This document shows positions 15,493-24,878 of a DNA stretch of 64,000 bases, piece after piece (the first letter of the stretch is position 1; every line of letters begins with the position of its first letter). The stretch is from Carnobacterium jeotgali MS3 (GTDB lineage Bacteria > Bacillota > Bacilli > Lactobacillales > Carnobacteriaceae): assembly GCF_000745125.1 (NCBI RefSeq), contig NZ_JQNF01000005.1, forward strand, positions 558,001 through 622,000, given 5' to 3'. Both the position numbers and the translations under genes were made by a program. The notes under the pieces were generated by a model. It saw nothing but the letters and a program-made list of their open reading frames with translations. It was not told where the DNA came from and ran no database searches.

Positions 15493-17368
15493 ACCGATTA
15501 CGCGACCAGCTGTTAGTCCGTTAAAAATATTCAAACGTATTCTTTCTTATGCAACGAAACAATACAAATTACGCATCATCATCGTAGTGGTCAGTATCAT
15601 CATTAGTGCTGCAACCAATGCGATTGGAATTAGTTTTACAAAGACATTGATCGATGATTACATTGCACCTTTACTGACTCAAGAAACGCCTGATTTTTCG
15701 AATCTAGCGCGTATTATTGGTTGGATGGCACTATTGTATTTAACCGGTGCTATATTCACTTACATCTTTAACCGTACAATGGTCACAGTGTCTCAAGGCA
15801 TCTTAAAAGATATTCGTGATGAAATGTTTACACATATGGAGTCTTTGCCGATTCGTTACTTTGATAGCAATGCAACGGGTGATATTATGAGTCATTATAC
15901 GAATGATACGGATACGTTAAGACAAATGATTAGCCAATCCATTCCACAGATTTTTTCTTCGCTGATTATGATTTTATCGATTATTATTGCGATGCTTATC
16001 ATTAATATACCAATGACGTTATTTGTTTTATGTATGGTAGGTATCATGGTTGCTGTGATTCGCACAATTGGGAGCAAGAGTGGTCTTTACTTCTCAATCC
16101 AACAAAAAGCATTGGGAACGTTAAATGGGTACGTGGAAGAAATGATTGAGGGCCAAAAAGTCGTGAAAGTATTTAATCATGAAGAAGAGGCAATTGCTGA
16201 TTTTAGTGAATTAAATGAGGAACTAAGAGAAAATGCGACGAAAGCAAATACGTATGCAAATATTTTAATGCCAATTATGGCAAATATTGGAAATTTTATG
16301 TATTTATTGACCGCAGTGATCGGAGCTATTCTCTCGATTACGGGACTTACAGCGTTAACAGTAGGGAGTGTTGCATCTTTTGTTCAGTTTACAAAAAGTA
16401 TTACCATGCCAGTAGCTCAAATTTCGCAACAGTTTAATGCAGTTATTTTGTCTTTAGCGGGTGCAGAACGTATTTTTAATTTGTTAGATGAAAAACCTGA
16501 AGAAGATGAAGGAACAATTGAATTAGTCAATGTCACTAAACAAGCTGACGGAACAATCGAGGAAGCTAGTCAACGTACAGGTAGTTGGGCTTGGAAACAA
16601 ACAACAGCTGCTCAGGAAGCTATCTATAAAGAATTGACGGGTGATGTGCGTTTTAAAGATGTTACATTTGGATACAATACCAATAAAACGATTCTTCACA
16701 ACATTAATTTATTTGCAAAACCAGGTCAAAAAATTGCTTTTGTTGGCGCAACTGGTGCTGGGAAAACAACGATCACCAATCTAATTAATCGCTTTTATGA
16801 TATTCAAGAAGGAGCCATCACTTATGATGGGATTGATGTCAAGAAAATCAAGAAAGATGATTTGAGAAGATCATTAGGCATTGTACTACAAGATACGCAT
16901 TTGTTCACCGGAACGATAAAAGACAATATTCGTTACGGACGTTTAGATGCTAGTGATGAAGAAGTGGAAGCAGCTGCAAAATTAGTAAATGCCGACTTCT
17001 TTATCAGACAATTGCCACATGGTTACAATACTGAATTAACGGGCGATGGCGGTTCACTTTCTCAGGGACAAAGACAATTACTTGCAATTGCTAGAGCAGC
17101 CGTAGCGAATCCGCCAGTCTTGATTCTTGACGAAGCTACTTCAAGTATTGATACACGGACAGAATCGGTTGTCCAAAGTGGGATGGATGCGCTGATGAAA
17201 GGGAGAACGGTATTTGTTATTGCTCATCGACTTTCAACGGTTCGCAATTCAGATGCCATCATGGTAATGAAACAAGGACGTATCATTGAAAGAGGATCTC
17301 ATGATGAATTGATTACTCAAAAAGGGGAATACTACCAACTTTACACGGGTGCGTTTGAAATGAACTAA
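15482..17368 (+). CDS. Heterodimeric ABC multidrug exporter, canonical-site subunit
   Basis: A 628-residue half-transporter with a longer N terminus and six membrane helices, then an ATPase domain with Walker A (GATGAGKTT, about 422), Walker B LILDEATSS with catalytic Glu551 and switch His582 (IAHRLS). Its signature is LSQGQ instead of LSGGQ, again typical of the partner in LmrD/TM288-type pairs. An insertion of about 40 residues (about 345-385, rich in Glu and Trp) precedes the ATPase domain. The start is TTG with GGAGGGA. Confidence 0.9.
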   Translation: MKNKPITRPAVSPLKIFKRILSYATKQYKLRIIIVVVSIIISAATNAIGISFTKTLIDDYIAPLLTQETPDFSNLARIIGWMALLYLTGAIFTYIFNRTMVTVSQGILKDIRDEMFTHMESLPIRYFDSNATGDIMSHYTNDTDTLRQMISQSIPQIFSSLIMILSIIIAMLIINIPMTLFVLCMVGIMVAVIRTIGSKSGLYFSIQQKALGTLNGYVEEMIEGQKVVKVFNHEEEAIADFSELNEELRENATKANTYANILMPIMANIGNFMYLLTAVIGAILSITGLTALTVGSVASFVQFTKSITMPVAQISQQFNAVILSLAGAERIFNLLDEKPEEDEGTIELVNVTKQADGTIEEASQRTGSWAWKQTTAAQEAIYKELTGDVRFKDVTFGYNTNKTILHNINLFAKPGQKIAFVGATGAGKTTITNLINRFYDIQEGAITYDGIDVKKIKKDDLRRSLGIVLQDTHLFTGTIKDNIRYGRLDASDEEVEAAAKLVNADFFIRQLPHGYNTELTGDGGSLSQGQRQLLAIARAAVANPPVLILDEATSSIDTRTESVVQSGMDALMKGRTVFVIAHRLSTVRNSDAIMVMKQGRIIERGSHDELITQKGEYYQLYTGAFEMN

Positions 17369-17379
17369 ACAATTGTTAT

Positions 17380-17415
17380 AAAAGGTGCTTTCCAATTGTT
17401 GGAGAGGACCTTTTT
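17380..17415 (+). terminator. Terminator of the marR-ABC operon
   Basis: An imperfect hairpin (AAAAGGTGCTTTCC with GGAGAGGACC) is followed by TTTTT. Confidence 0.7.
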
Positions 17416-17597
17416 AACTGTCGTAAATATTAGGTTGTGTATCTAAAAAAATAAAAAATTAATGCAGCATCAAATGAAAAGCACTATTGTTGTACATGAT
17501 CTAAATAAGAACAACAAAAAGGATACTTAGTTTACTTCATAATAATCTTCCTTCATAATGATAATTAAATTGAAGATGTTCTAGAAAGGAAATTATT

Positions 17598-17922
17598 ATG
17601 AACTATTTAAGTTCAATTTCATTTCCTAATATAGAAACAAAAGTTGACTTTTTCCTCAAAATCAAACAAACAATCTATGATTTTTTTTATCCCTTTCAAA
17701 CTTTGGTCAAACACAGTTTAGAAAGAATTAATTTTGATTCCATTACGATTCTTTATGGGAGAAATAATTATGGGAAAACTACAGTATTAAATATCATTTC
17801 TGAAAAGTTAAAATTTTTATGACTTAGACTCAGAATTAGCAGGCATGAAAAAACGGTCACAGTTAGAAAATATTCAAACCTATTATAATTTTTTCGAAAA
17901 GCACCAAGATGAATTTCGTTAA
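17598..17922 (+). pseudogene. AAA-family ATPase gene with internal deletion
   Basis: The first 74 codons give an N terminus typical of stand-alone AAA/ABC-like ATPases (SISFPNIETKVDFF, then a P-loop LYGRNNYGKTT). The frame then stops at 17820-17822. Directly after, another frame (17823-17922) gives a C terminus of the same family (DSELAGMKKRSQLENI, YYNFFEKHQDEF). The middle, with Walker B, is missing. The P-loop also has Asn-Tyr where Gly-Ser is usual. I infer a large internal deletion in a formerly full gene. An AGAAAGGAAA ribosome site remains. Confidence 0.65.
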
Positions 17923-18010
17923 TCCGAGATTAAGTTTAAGTATTAAAAATTTAATAATCGGACAGATGAACGATCCTTGAAGGGAACTATAAACTATGGA
18001 GGTATTTCAG

Positions 18011-18499
18011 ATGAAAGAGCCATATTATTCAACAAGCAGAGTTATTTTCATGTGTGGAACAGCAGGATCAGGAAAGTCGACTTATGCTCAGATGTTAAAA
18101 CAACAAGGATTCGTTCGTTTATCTTATGATGTAGAGTCATTTAATAGAGGACTCACAGTTCACCCACTGCCACCTGATGTTTACGATGAAATCAAAACGG
18201 TTCTTGATCTAAAGTTAAAAGCACTAATTACAAAAAATGAAAATGTTGTTCTAGATTATTCCTTTTGGTCACGTGAAATGCGTGATGAATATAGAAATAT
18301 GCTGGTTCCATTCGGAATAAAACCAGAGATCATTGTAATCGTTACCCCTAAAGAAATTACTTTGCAAAGAATTTCCGACCGAAAAGGAAAGAATCCTAAT
18401 GATATTATGTTAGACAAACAAACTGCAGCTCAATATTACGAAAATTTCCAACCACCAACATCTGATGAAGGGGAAGTAACATTCATTAAAGGTTACTAA
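18011..18499 (+). CDS. Small P-loop ATPase / predicted kinase
   Basis: A 162-residue nucleoside-triphosphate-binding protein with Walker A GTAGSGKSTYA near the N terminus, then RLSYDVESF, VVLDYSFWSRE and VIVTPKEITLQRISDRKG, the layout of small kinases of the AAA_33/zeta-like type. The phosphorylated substrate is unknown. I chose ATG 18011 because the ATG at 17996 contains the GGAGG ribosome site. It stands alone after the decayed ATPase gene. Confidence 0.7.
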   Translation: MKEPYYSTSRVIFMCGTAGSGKSTYAQMLKQQGFVRLSYDVESFNRGLTVHPLPPDVYDEIKTVLDLKLKALITKNENVVLDYSFWSREMRDEYRNMLVPFGIKPEIIVIVTPKEITLQRISDRKGKNPNDIMLDKQTAAQYYENFQPPTSDEGEVTFIKGY

Positions 18500-18686
18500 T
18501 ATTCAAGTCGGCGAAAAATAATAGTTTGAGAAATTTATAAATTAAACACAATGAAAATTTCAAAGTGATTTATTTAATTATCAATCTTAAAAATGACTTT
18601 CTTTTTATCTAAGTGTTATTTTATTGTATACTAGAACTTGAAGAAACAATCACTAAAAATGAACAAAACAAGAAAGAGGAATAAAA

Positions 18687-19310
18687 TTGGATTTTTGGAC
18701 AGATCACACTAAAACAACGGAAGAAATCGCTCAAGACTTATTGGGGTGTTTAGTCATCAAAGAAACTGATGAAGGGGTGACATCGGGTTGGATCGTTGAG
18801 ACGGAAGCTTATTTAGGCGAAATAGATGGAGCGGCTCATAGTTATGGGTTAAAGAAGACGCCTCGTTTAGCATCTATGTACAAAGAATCAGGAACGATTT
18901 ACATCTATAGTATGCACACTCATCTAATGTTGAATGTCGTTGTTCAAGAAGAAGGAAAACCAGAAGCAATTTTAATTCGAGCTATTGAACCTTATACAGG
19001 TATGGATTTAATGGCTGAACGGAGAGGGAAAGCTGGTTTTGTAGTAACCGATGGCCCTGGTAAATTAACAAAGGCAATGAACATCACTAAGTTGGATGAC
19101 GGCACACTTGCCTGGGATCCTCCTTTAAGAATTGATGTCGACACAAGAAAAAGCCCTAAGAAAATTGAAGTATCGCCTAGAATTGGCATTCCAAATAAAG
19201 GGAAATGGACGGATGCGCCGCTTCGGTATACTGTTGCAGGAAATCCATATGTGTCAAGAAAAAAAGGTAAAATTGAAGCAGATTTCGGCTGGGATGAACC
19301 AACAAATTAA
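18687..19310 (+). CDS. mpg: DNA-3-methyladenine glycosylase (AAG/MPG family)
   Basis: A 207-residue base-excision repair enzyme that removes alkylated purines. It shows the family signs IAQDLLGCLV, WIVETEAYLG (catalytic Glu), AHSYG, SGTIYIYSMHTHLMLNVV, and GPGKLTKAMNI. The length is normal for the family. The start is TTG with AAGAAAGAGGA upstream. It is followed after 15 bases by the DUF3013 gene, suggesting cotranscription. Confidence 0.9.
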   Translation: MDFWTDHTKTTEEIAQDLLGCLVIKETDEGVTSGWIVETEAYLGEIDGAAHSYGLKKTPRLASMYKESGTIYIYSMHTHLMLNVVVQEEGKPEAILIRAIEPYTGMDLMAERRGKAGFVVTDGPGKLTKAMNITKLDDGTLAWDPPLRIDVDTRKSPKKIEVSPRIGIPNKGKWTDAPLRYTVAGNPYVSRKKGKIEADFGWDEPTN

Positions 19311-19325
19311 TGGAGGCGAAAAAGA

Positions 19326-19820
19326 ATGGCACAAGAAACACTAGTAGATTATTTAGGTGAAGCGTTAGAAGAAAGTGATTTTGAATTTGATTGGAAATTA
19401 GAATGGAATAAAAAACAGCATGTTATTGAGGTATATTTTTCAATTTTTGCAGAACAGAAAGAAAATAATATTATTATTGAAGATATTGAAGGAACAGCTA
19501 CACAAAATGAAATCATTCAGTTTGAAGACGCAATCTGTTTCTTTGACCCTAAGAAATCAAAGATCCAAATGGATAATTATTTAAAAGCGTTTCCGTTTGA
19601 TTTTAAAATGGGTGTCGAAAAAGGGTATATTGATGCCATACTTAAAACCTTGCGCATCGTTGTAACAGAAGGCCAATCTGATTTGTTAGATTTTGCTACT
19701 GATCCAGCAATTGAAGAATTTGAATTAAACTGGAATGATCTGAATTTTGACGGAACAATTAAAACGTTGAAAGATATCAATCGATATAGTGAAGAGAAAC
19801 TACTTTATCCAAAATATTAA
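19326..19820 (+). CDS. DUF3013-family protein
   Basis: A 164-residue acidic protein of the DUF3013 type, known in Lactobacillales just upstream of prmA. The function is unknown. It is strand-rich (HVIEVYFSIFAEQKENNIII) and strongly acidic, probably cytosolic. A TGGAGG ribosome site supports the ATG. Its position between a repair gene and rRNA/protein methylation genes is conserved but does not explain its job. Confidence 0.75.
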   Translation: MAQETLVDYLGEALEESDFEFDWKLEWNKKQHVIEVYFSIFAEQKENNIIIEDIEGTATQNEIIQFEDAICFFDPKKSKIQMDNYLKAFPFDFKMGVEKGYIDAILKTLRIVVTEGQSDLLDFATDPAIEEFELNWNDLNFDGTIKTLKDINRYSEEKLLYPKY

Positions 19821-19861
19821 ATTAACCGAAGAAAATTGTTAATTGGAGGCAAAGCGATAAA

Positions 19862-20815
19862 ATGAAGTGGACTGAATTACAAATACAAACCTCAAATGAA
19901 GCGGTAGATGCTGTTTCAAATATTCTGATTGAATCTGGCTCGCAAGGAGTTGCGATTGAAGATAGACAAGATTTTTTAAATACACCGGATGATGGTTTTG
20001 GTGAAATCTGGGCCTTAGATGAAGCCGACTTTTCTAAAGAAGGCGTTATTATCAAAGCTTATTTTTCAGACACGCTTTTTTTACCTGAATTGGTTCCTAG
20101 CATTCAACAAAGAATCAAAGCTTTAGAGAGTTTTGGTTTAACGATTGCCCCAAATAGATTGAAAATTGAAGAAGTAACGGAAGAGAACTGGGCAACCGCT
20201 TGGAAAAAATATTACCGTCCATTGCAAGTGACCCGCTTTTTAACCGTTGTCCCAAGTTGGGAAGATTACGAAGTGCAACATGCGGATGAGCGTGTGATTC
20301 GCTTAGATCCAGGTTTAGCATTTGGTACAGGTACGCATCCAACGACGATTCTTTCCTTACAAGCTCTAGAAACCTATATTCGTGGAAATGAAACGATTTT
20401 AGATGTGGGGACAGGTTCAGGAGTATTGAGCATTGCAAGTAAAGCTTTAGGCGCTAAACATGTCCACGCGTATGACTTAGATGATGTTGCAGTCAAAGCA
20501 GCTGTGGAAAATATCGATTTAAATGACTATGCGAAAGATGTAGTTGTTAAAGCCAATGATTTGTTGAAAGGCGTAACGATTGAAGCTGATATCGTTGTAG
20601 CAAATATTTTAGCTGAGATTATTGTTCCTCTTATACCAGAAGCTTATGAAGCATTGAAACCAGGCGGGCTATTTTTAACGTCAGGGATTATTGAAGATAA
20701 AAAAGAACTGATTCTTTCAGATCAAAAGAAACAAGGTTTTACAATTATTCAAGTGCAACAAATGAAAGATTGGTGCAGTATTGTCGCTCAAAAACCTTTA
20801 GCGGAGGATGAATAG
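19862..20815 (+). CDS. prmA: Ribosomal protein L11 methyltransferase
   Basis: A 317-residue SAM-dependent enzyme that trimethylates ribosomal protein L11. It has an N-terminal substrate-binding domain (about 1-110), a linker with RLDPGLAFGTGTHPTT, and the SAM site LDVGTGSGVLSIASKALGA (about residue 180), followed by VVANILAEII. The length is normal. Its stop is adjacent to the rsmE start, so the two are coupled, both acting on the ribosome. A TGGAGG site precedes the ATG. Confidence 0.95.
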   Translation: MKWTELQIQTSNEAVDAVSNILIESGSQGVAIEDRQDFLNTPDDGFGEIWALDEADFSKEGVIIKAYFSDTLFLPELVPSIQQRIKALESFGLTIAPNRLKIEEVTEENWATAWKKYYRPLQVTRFLTVVPSWEDYEVQHADERVIRLDPGLAFGTGTHPTTILSLQALETYIRGNETILDVGTGSGVLSIASKALGAKHVHAYDLDDVAVKAAVENIDLNDYAKDVVVKANDLLKGVTIEADIVVANILAEIIVPLIPEAYEALKPGGLFLTSGIIEDKKELILSDQKKQGFTIIQVQQMKDWCSIVAQKPLAEDE

Positions 20816-21577
20816 ATGCAACGTTATTTTCTAAAAGATGACTTAACAGACTATCAAAATCAAACCATTTCAATTGATGGAGATAGTTTTCATCACATGG
20901 TAAAAGTGATGCGGATGAAAGTTGGTCATCGTGTCTACCTTGTAACCAAAGATCAAAAAGCTTTTATTGCTGAAATAAATGCAATTGAAGATCAAGAGGT
21001 TTTATTACATTGGGTAGAAGATGATCTTAGGCAACAAGAATTACCGATTGAAGTAACGATTGCAAGTGGATTACCTAAAGGAGATAAGTTGGATTTGATC
21101 ATCCAAAAAGGAACTGAATTAGGTGCGCATGCGTTTATTCCATTTGCAGGTTCTTTTTCCATCACAAAATGGGATGCGAAAAAAGCGGCTAAGAAAACCG
21201 AGCGATTACAAAAAATTGCTCAAGAAGCAGCTGAACAATCGCATCGCACAAAAATACCGACCGTTCAACCACTTTCTTCAGTGAAGCAACTTGTTGAAAT
21301 GAAAAATCAATTTGATGTGTGCTTAGTTGCTTATGAAGAAAGTGCTAAAGCAGGAGAAGACCAAAATTTTGTTAAAGGGTTGAAACTGTTGCCTGCTGGA
21401 GGGAAACTATTAATTGTTTTTGGTCCAGAAGGTGGTCTGTCTAAAGAAGAAGTTAATGCCTTTATTGAGAGTGGATTTTTGCCTTGTGCATTAGGTCCTA
21501 GAATCTTAAGAACAGAAACTGCTCCATTGTATGCATTAGCAGCGACGTCGTATCATTTTGAGTTAATGCATAAATGA
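20816..21577 (+). CDS. rsmE: 16S rRNA (uracil-1498-N3)-methyltransferase
   Basis: A 253-residue SPOUT-class enzyme that methylates U1498 of 16S rRNA. It has an N-terminal PUA-like domain (MQRYFLKDDL, SFHHMVKVMRMKVGH) and a C-terminal knot with IQKGTELGAHAFIPF, IVFGPEGGLSKEEV and GPRILRTETAPLYAL. It directly follows prmA with GCGGAGGATG as ribosome site inside the prmA end. Confidence 0.95.
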   Translation: MQRYFLKDDLTDYQNQTISIDGDSFHHMVKVMRMKVGHRVYLVTKDQKAFIAEINAIEDQEVLLHWVEDDLRQQELPIEVTIASGLPKGDKLDLIIQKGTELGAHAFIPFAGSFSITKWDAKKAAKKTERLQKIAQEAAEQSHRTKIPTVQPLSSVKQLVEMKNQFDVCLVAYEESAKAGEDQNFVKGLKLLPAGGKLLIVFGPEGGLSKEEVNAFIESGFLPCALGPRILRTETAPLYALAATSYHFELMHK

Positions 21578-21589
21578 GAAATTTCTTTT

Positions 21590-21618
21590 TTGTCCCAGAC
21601 TGAAAAGTCAGGTATAAT
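21590..21618 (+). promoter_or_regulatory. deoC promoter
   Basis: TTGTCC (21590-21595), a 17-base spacer and TATAAT (21613-21618) lie 39 bases before the deoC start. Confidence 0.7.
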
Positions 21619-21656
21619 GAAAATGCTATCATCACTATAAGAAAGAGGGATATAAT

Positions 21657-22307
21657 ATGACAGTAGAATTAAATAAAACAATTGATCACACATTATTAAA
21701 ACCAGAAGCAACGGAAGCACAAATCATCACACTTTGCGAAGAAGCAGCAGAATATAACTTTATGTCTGTATGTGTAAACCCAACTTGGGTAAAAAAAGCA
21801 GCAGAATTATTAGCAGGTACAGAAGTAGCTGTATGTACCGTTATTGGTTTTCCTTTAGGAGCTAATACAGCTGAAGTTAAAGCTTTTGAAGCAGAAAATG
21901 CGATTAAAAATGGTGCTACTGAAGTAGACATGGTTATCAACATTGGTGCGCTTAAAGGCGGAAACGACGCTTTAGTACAAAGTGATATTGAAAGTGTTGT
22001 AGCTGTTTCAAAAGGAAAAGCGTTATCTAAAGTTATTATTGAAACATCATTATTAACAGACGAAGAAAAAGTAAGAGCCTGTGAATTGGCTAAAAAAGCA
22101 GGAGCTGACTTTGTAAAAACATCTACTGGTTTTTCAACTGGCGGAGCAACTCTTGAAGATATCAAATTGATGCGTGCTACTGTTGGACCTGACATGGGCG
22201 TTAAAGCTAGTGGCGGAGTTCGTACGACTGAAGATGCTCACCAATTTATTGAAGCAGGAGCAACTCGCTTAGGTTCTTCAAATGGAGTAGCAATCGTAAA
22301 AGGTTAA
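21657..22307 (+). CDS. deoC: Deoxyribose-phosphate aldolase
   Basis: A 216-residue TIM-barrel enzyme that splits 2-deoxyribose-5-phosphate into glyceraldehyde-3-phosphate and acetaldehyde. The Schiff-base lysine is in the [15 protein letters not shown] motif, with supporting residues in [11 protein letters not shown] and [10 protein letters not shown]. The length is normal. It has its own promoter and terminator and is separated from other nucleoside genes; cdd lies 20 kb away. Confidence 0.95.
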   Translation: MTVELNKTIDHTLLKPEATEAQIITLCEEAAEYNFMSVCVNPTWVKKAAELLAGTEVAVCTVIGFPLGANTAEVKAFEAENAIKNGATEVDMVINIGALKGGNDALVQSDIESVVAVSKGKALSKVIIETSLLTDEEKVRACELAKKAGADFVKTSTGFSTGGATLEDIKLMRATVGPDMGVKASGGVRTTEDAHQFIEAGATRLGSSNGVAIVKG

Positions 22308-22353
22308 TTGGGTTCTAACTCGTATATGAAATAACTGAATAAATAAAGTAGAA

Positions 22354-22389
22354 AGAATGCGAGTCTGATGTGACTTGCATTCTTTTTTT
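22354..22389 (+). terminator. deoC terminator
   Basis: A 12-bp stem (AGAATGCGAGTC, one G-U pair), a TGATGT loop and TTTTTT. Confidence 0.85.
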
Positions 22390-22416
22390 CATAATTTTTT
22401 GATTTTTGAGTTTATA

Positions 22417-22445
22417 TTGAAATTAATCATTAATATGAGTATAAT
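22417..22445 (+). promoter_or_regulatory. Promoter upstream of rel
   Basis: TTGAAA (22417-22422), a 17-base spacer and TATAAT (22440-22445). The predicted RNA leader is about 110 bases. Confidence 0.7.
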
Positions 22446-22465
22446 ATAGGGTGAATCAGTATTTA

Positions 22466-22492
22466 AAGCACCCATTTGGAGTGCTTATTTTT
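22466..22492 (+). terminator. Hairpin with T-rich tail in the rel leader
   Basis: AAGCACCC and GGAGTGCTT form a stem of eight pairs with one bulged A, followed by ATTTTTAT. It lies only about 20 bases after the predicted promoter, so it may attenuate rel, or simply end an upstream transcript. Confidence 0.45.
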
Positions 22493-22563
22493 ATACTAAT
22501 CGAGTTGAAATAAGAAAGAATAATGAGGCTTAAATTAGTGATAAATGAAAAGAAGGTGACAAG

Positions 22564-24774
22564 ATGCCCAAAAATAAAGATTACACTGCACAAGAAGTAA
22601 TTGCGCTAACCGTTACTTACATGAATAGCAGTCATGTGGCTTTTGTCAAAAAGGCTTGTGATTTTGCTACAAATGCTCATAAAGATCAATTTAGAAAATC
22701 AGGAGAGCCTTACATTATCCACCCCATACAAGTTGCGGGTATTTTAGCTGAATTGAAAATGGATCCTGTAACTGTAGCAACTGGATTTCTTCATGATGTT
22801 GTAGAAGATACTGAGTATACTTTTGAAGATATTTCAAGAGAGTTTTCGCCAGAAGTTGCTATGCTAGTAGATGGTGTTACCAAGTTAGGAAAAATTAAAT
22901 TTAAATCTCATGAAGAACAACAAGCAGAAAATCATCGTAAAATGTTGTTAGCGATGGCAAAAGATTTAAGAGTAATTATGGTTAAATTAGCTGACCGTTT
23001 GCATAATTTACGGACCTTAAAATTTCATAGACCAGAAAAACAAAGACGTATCGCTAATGAAACACTTGAAATTTACGCTCCGTTAGCTCATCGCTTAGGG
23101 ATTAATTTAATTAAATGGGAATTAGAAGATACTTCGTTGCGCTATTTAAATCCTCAACAGTACTACCGAATTGTTCATTTAATGAATTCTAAAAGAGAAG
23201 AAAGAGAAGCTTATATCTCTGATTCTATTTCAAAAATTCAAGAGTCCGTTGAAGAGTTAAATATAACAGCCGATATCACTGGTAGACCGAAACACATCTA
23301 CTCCATTTACCGCAAAATGCGCGATCAGAAAAAACAATTTGATCAAATTTACGATTTATTAGCAATTCGTGTTATTGTTGATTCAATTAAAGACTGTTAT
23401 GCCGTATTAGGAGCGATTCATACTCGTTGGAAACCGATGCCTGGTAGATTTAAAGATTACATTGCTATGCCGAAATCAAATATGTATCAATCTATTCATA
23501 CGACAGTTATTGGCCAATATGGTAAGCCTATCGAAGTTCAGATCCGAACAAAAGAAATGCATGCAGTAGCTGAGTATGGTGTTGCGGCTCACTGGGCATA
23601 CAAAGAAGGCATTACTAAAAAAGTCGAAGATGATTCTGAAGGAAATAGAATATCGTGGTTTAGAGATATTATTGAGTTGCAAGATGATTCAAAAGATGCC
23701 AGCGACTTTATGGCAAGCGTAAAAGAAGATATTTTTAAAGATAAAGTTTACGTCTTTACACCTAAAGGAGATGTTAGTGAACTACCTTCTGGAGCAGGCC
23801 CGTTAGATTTTGCTTTTAATATTCATACAGAGATAGGCAATAAGACAATTGGTGCTAAAGTAAATGGAAAAATTGTTCCTTTAAATTATAAGTTGAAAAC
23901 GGGAGATATCATTGAAATCTTAACGTCTCCAAATTCATACGGACCAAGTCGCGATTGGATTAATTTAGTCTCAACGAGTAAAGCTAAAAATAAAATCAAG
24001 CGTTTCTTTAAATTGCAAGATCGTGAAGTCAATGTCTTAAAAGGCCGCGATATGCTTGAAAAGCAATTGAATGACATGCAATTCCAACCGAAAAATTTCT
24101 TAACGAAAAACAATATCAAAATGCTTTTAGAACGCTTCAATTTTACAACAGAAGACGATTTATATGCTGCTATAGGGTATGGCGAGTTAACAGCTCTGGT
24201 TGTTGCGAACCGCTTAACTGAAAAAGAGCGTAGAGATCGAGACAATGAAAAGAAAATTCAAGAAGTTACATCTATTGAATTGAAAACTAAAAAAGAACCA
24301 GAAAAAATTAAAATAAAACACGAAGGCGGAATTGTCATTCAAGGAATTGACAATTTGCTTATCCGCATTAGTCGTTGTTGTAATCCTGTGCCAGGCGATG
24401 AAATTGTTGGCTATATTACAAAAGGACGAGGAGTTTCGATTCACCGGAAAAATTGTCCTAATGTTATTGCTGCAAAAGATGCAGAGAATCGCTTAATAGA
24501 AGTCGAATGGGAAGATACTACTTCTAAAAGTCAAGATTACAATGCTGAATTACAAATTATTGGCTATAATCGTTCAGGCCTATTGAATGAAGTCTTACAA
24601 ATTGTAAACAGCATGACGAAAAACTTAAATAATGTAAATGGAAAAGTAGATAATAATAAAATGGCCACAATCACCTTAACAGTGGGTATTCAAAATATTC
24701 ATCAGCTAGATAAAATAGTTGAAAAAATAAAATCTATTCCTGAAGTATACAGTGTGAGAAGGATGACTTCTTAA
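22564..24774 (+). CDS. relA: Bifunctional (p)ppGpp synthetase/hydrolase
   Basis: A 736-residue long RelA/SpoT homologue that makes and degrades the alarmone (p)ppGpp during starvation. The N-terminal HD hydrolase keeps its metal site (GFLHDVVEDT, His77-Asp78, and LADRLHNLRTL). The synthetase domain (about 230-350) has RPKHIYSIYRKM and PKSNMYQSIHTTV. TGS (about 395-455) and a C-terminal ACT domain (about 660-736) follow, the layout of ribosome-associated Rel. The D-aminoacyl-tRNA deacylase gene follows at about 100 bases, as in many Bacilli, but across a terminator. Confidence 0.95.
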   Translation: MPKNKDYTAQEVIALTVTYMNSSHVAFVKKACDFATNAHKDQFRKSGEPYIIHPIQVAGILAELKMDPVTVATGFLHDVVEDTEYTFEDISREFSPEVAMLVDGVTKLGKIKFKSHEEQQAENHRKMLLAMAKDLRVIMVKLADRLHNLRTLKFHRPEKQRRIANETLEIYAPLAHRLGINLIKWELEDTSLRYLNPQQYYRIVHLMNSKREEREAYISDSISKIQESVEELNITADITGRPKHIYSIYRKMRDQKKQFDQIYDLLAIRVIVDSIKDCYAVLGAIHTRWKPMPGRFKDYIAMPKSNMYQSIHTTVIGQYGKPIEVQIRTKEMHAVAEYGVAAHWAYKEGITKKVEDDSEGNRISWFRDIIELQDDSKDASDFMASVKEDIFKDKVYVFTPKGDVSELPSGAGPLDFAFNIHTEIGNKTIGAKVNGKIVPLNYKLKTGDIIEILTSPNSYGPSRDWINLVSTSKAKNKIKRFFKLQDREVNVLKGRDMLEKQLNDMQFQPKNFLTKNNIKMLLERFNFTTEDDLYAAIGYGELTALVVANRLTEKERRDRDNEKKIQEVTSIELKTKKEPEKIKIKHEGGIVIQGIDNLLIRISRCCNPVPGDEIVGYITKGRGVSIHRKNCPNVIAAKDAENRLIEVEWEDTTSKSQDYNAELQIIGYNRSGLLNEVLQIVNSMTKNLNNVNGKVDNNKMATITLTVGIQNIHQLDKIVEKIKSIPEVYSVRRMTS

Positions 24775-24785
24775 TCCGTAACAGT

Positions 24786-24834
24786 AAAAAAGCAGAAAAC
24801 GCCCTGTCCTTTAGGGCAAATTTCTGCTTTTTTA
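24786..24834 (+). terminator. rel terminator
   Basis: A two-part stem (AAAAAGCAGAAA with its complement, inner GCCCT/AGGGC) is followed by a T run. Confidence 0.85.
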
Positions 24835-24878
24835 GTTTAAGTTGAATTTTTAATAAAAGCATAAGGGGATAGGTAAAC

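Noticed and set aside
21686-22195. A 169-codon reverse frame inside deoC
   Set aside because: Shadow of deoC: it is antisense to a well-recognised gene and has no ribosome site.
23886-24245. Reverse frame inside rel
   Set aside because: Antisense shadow of a conserved gene.
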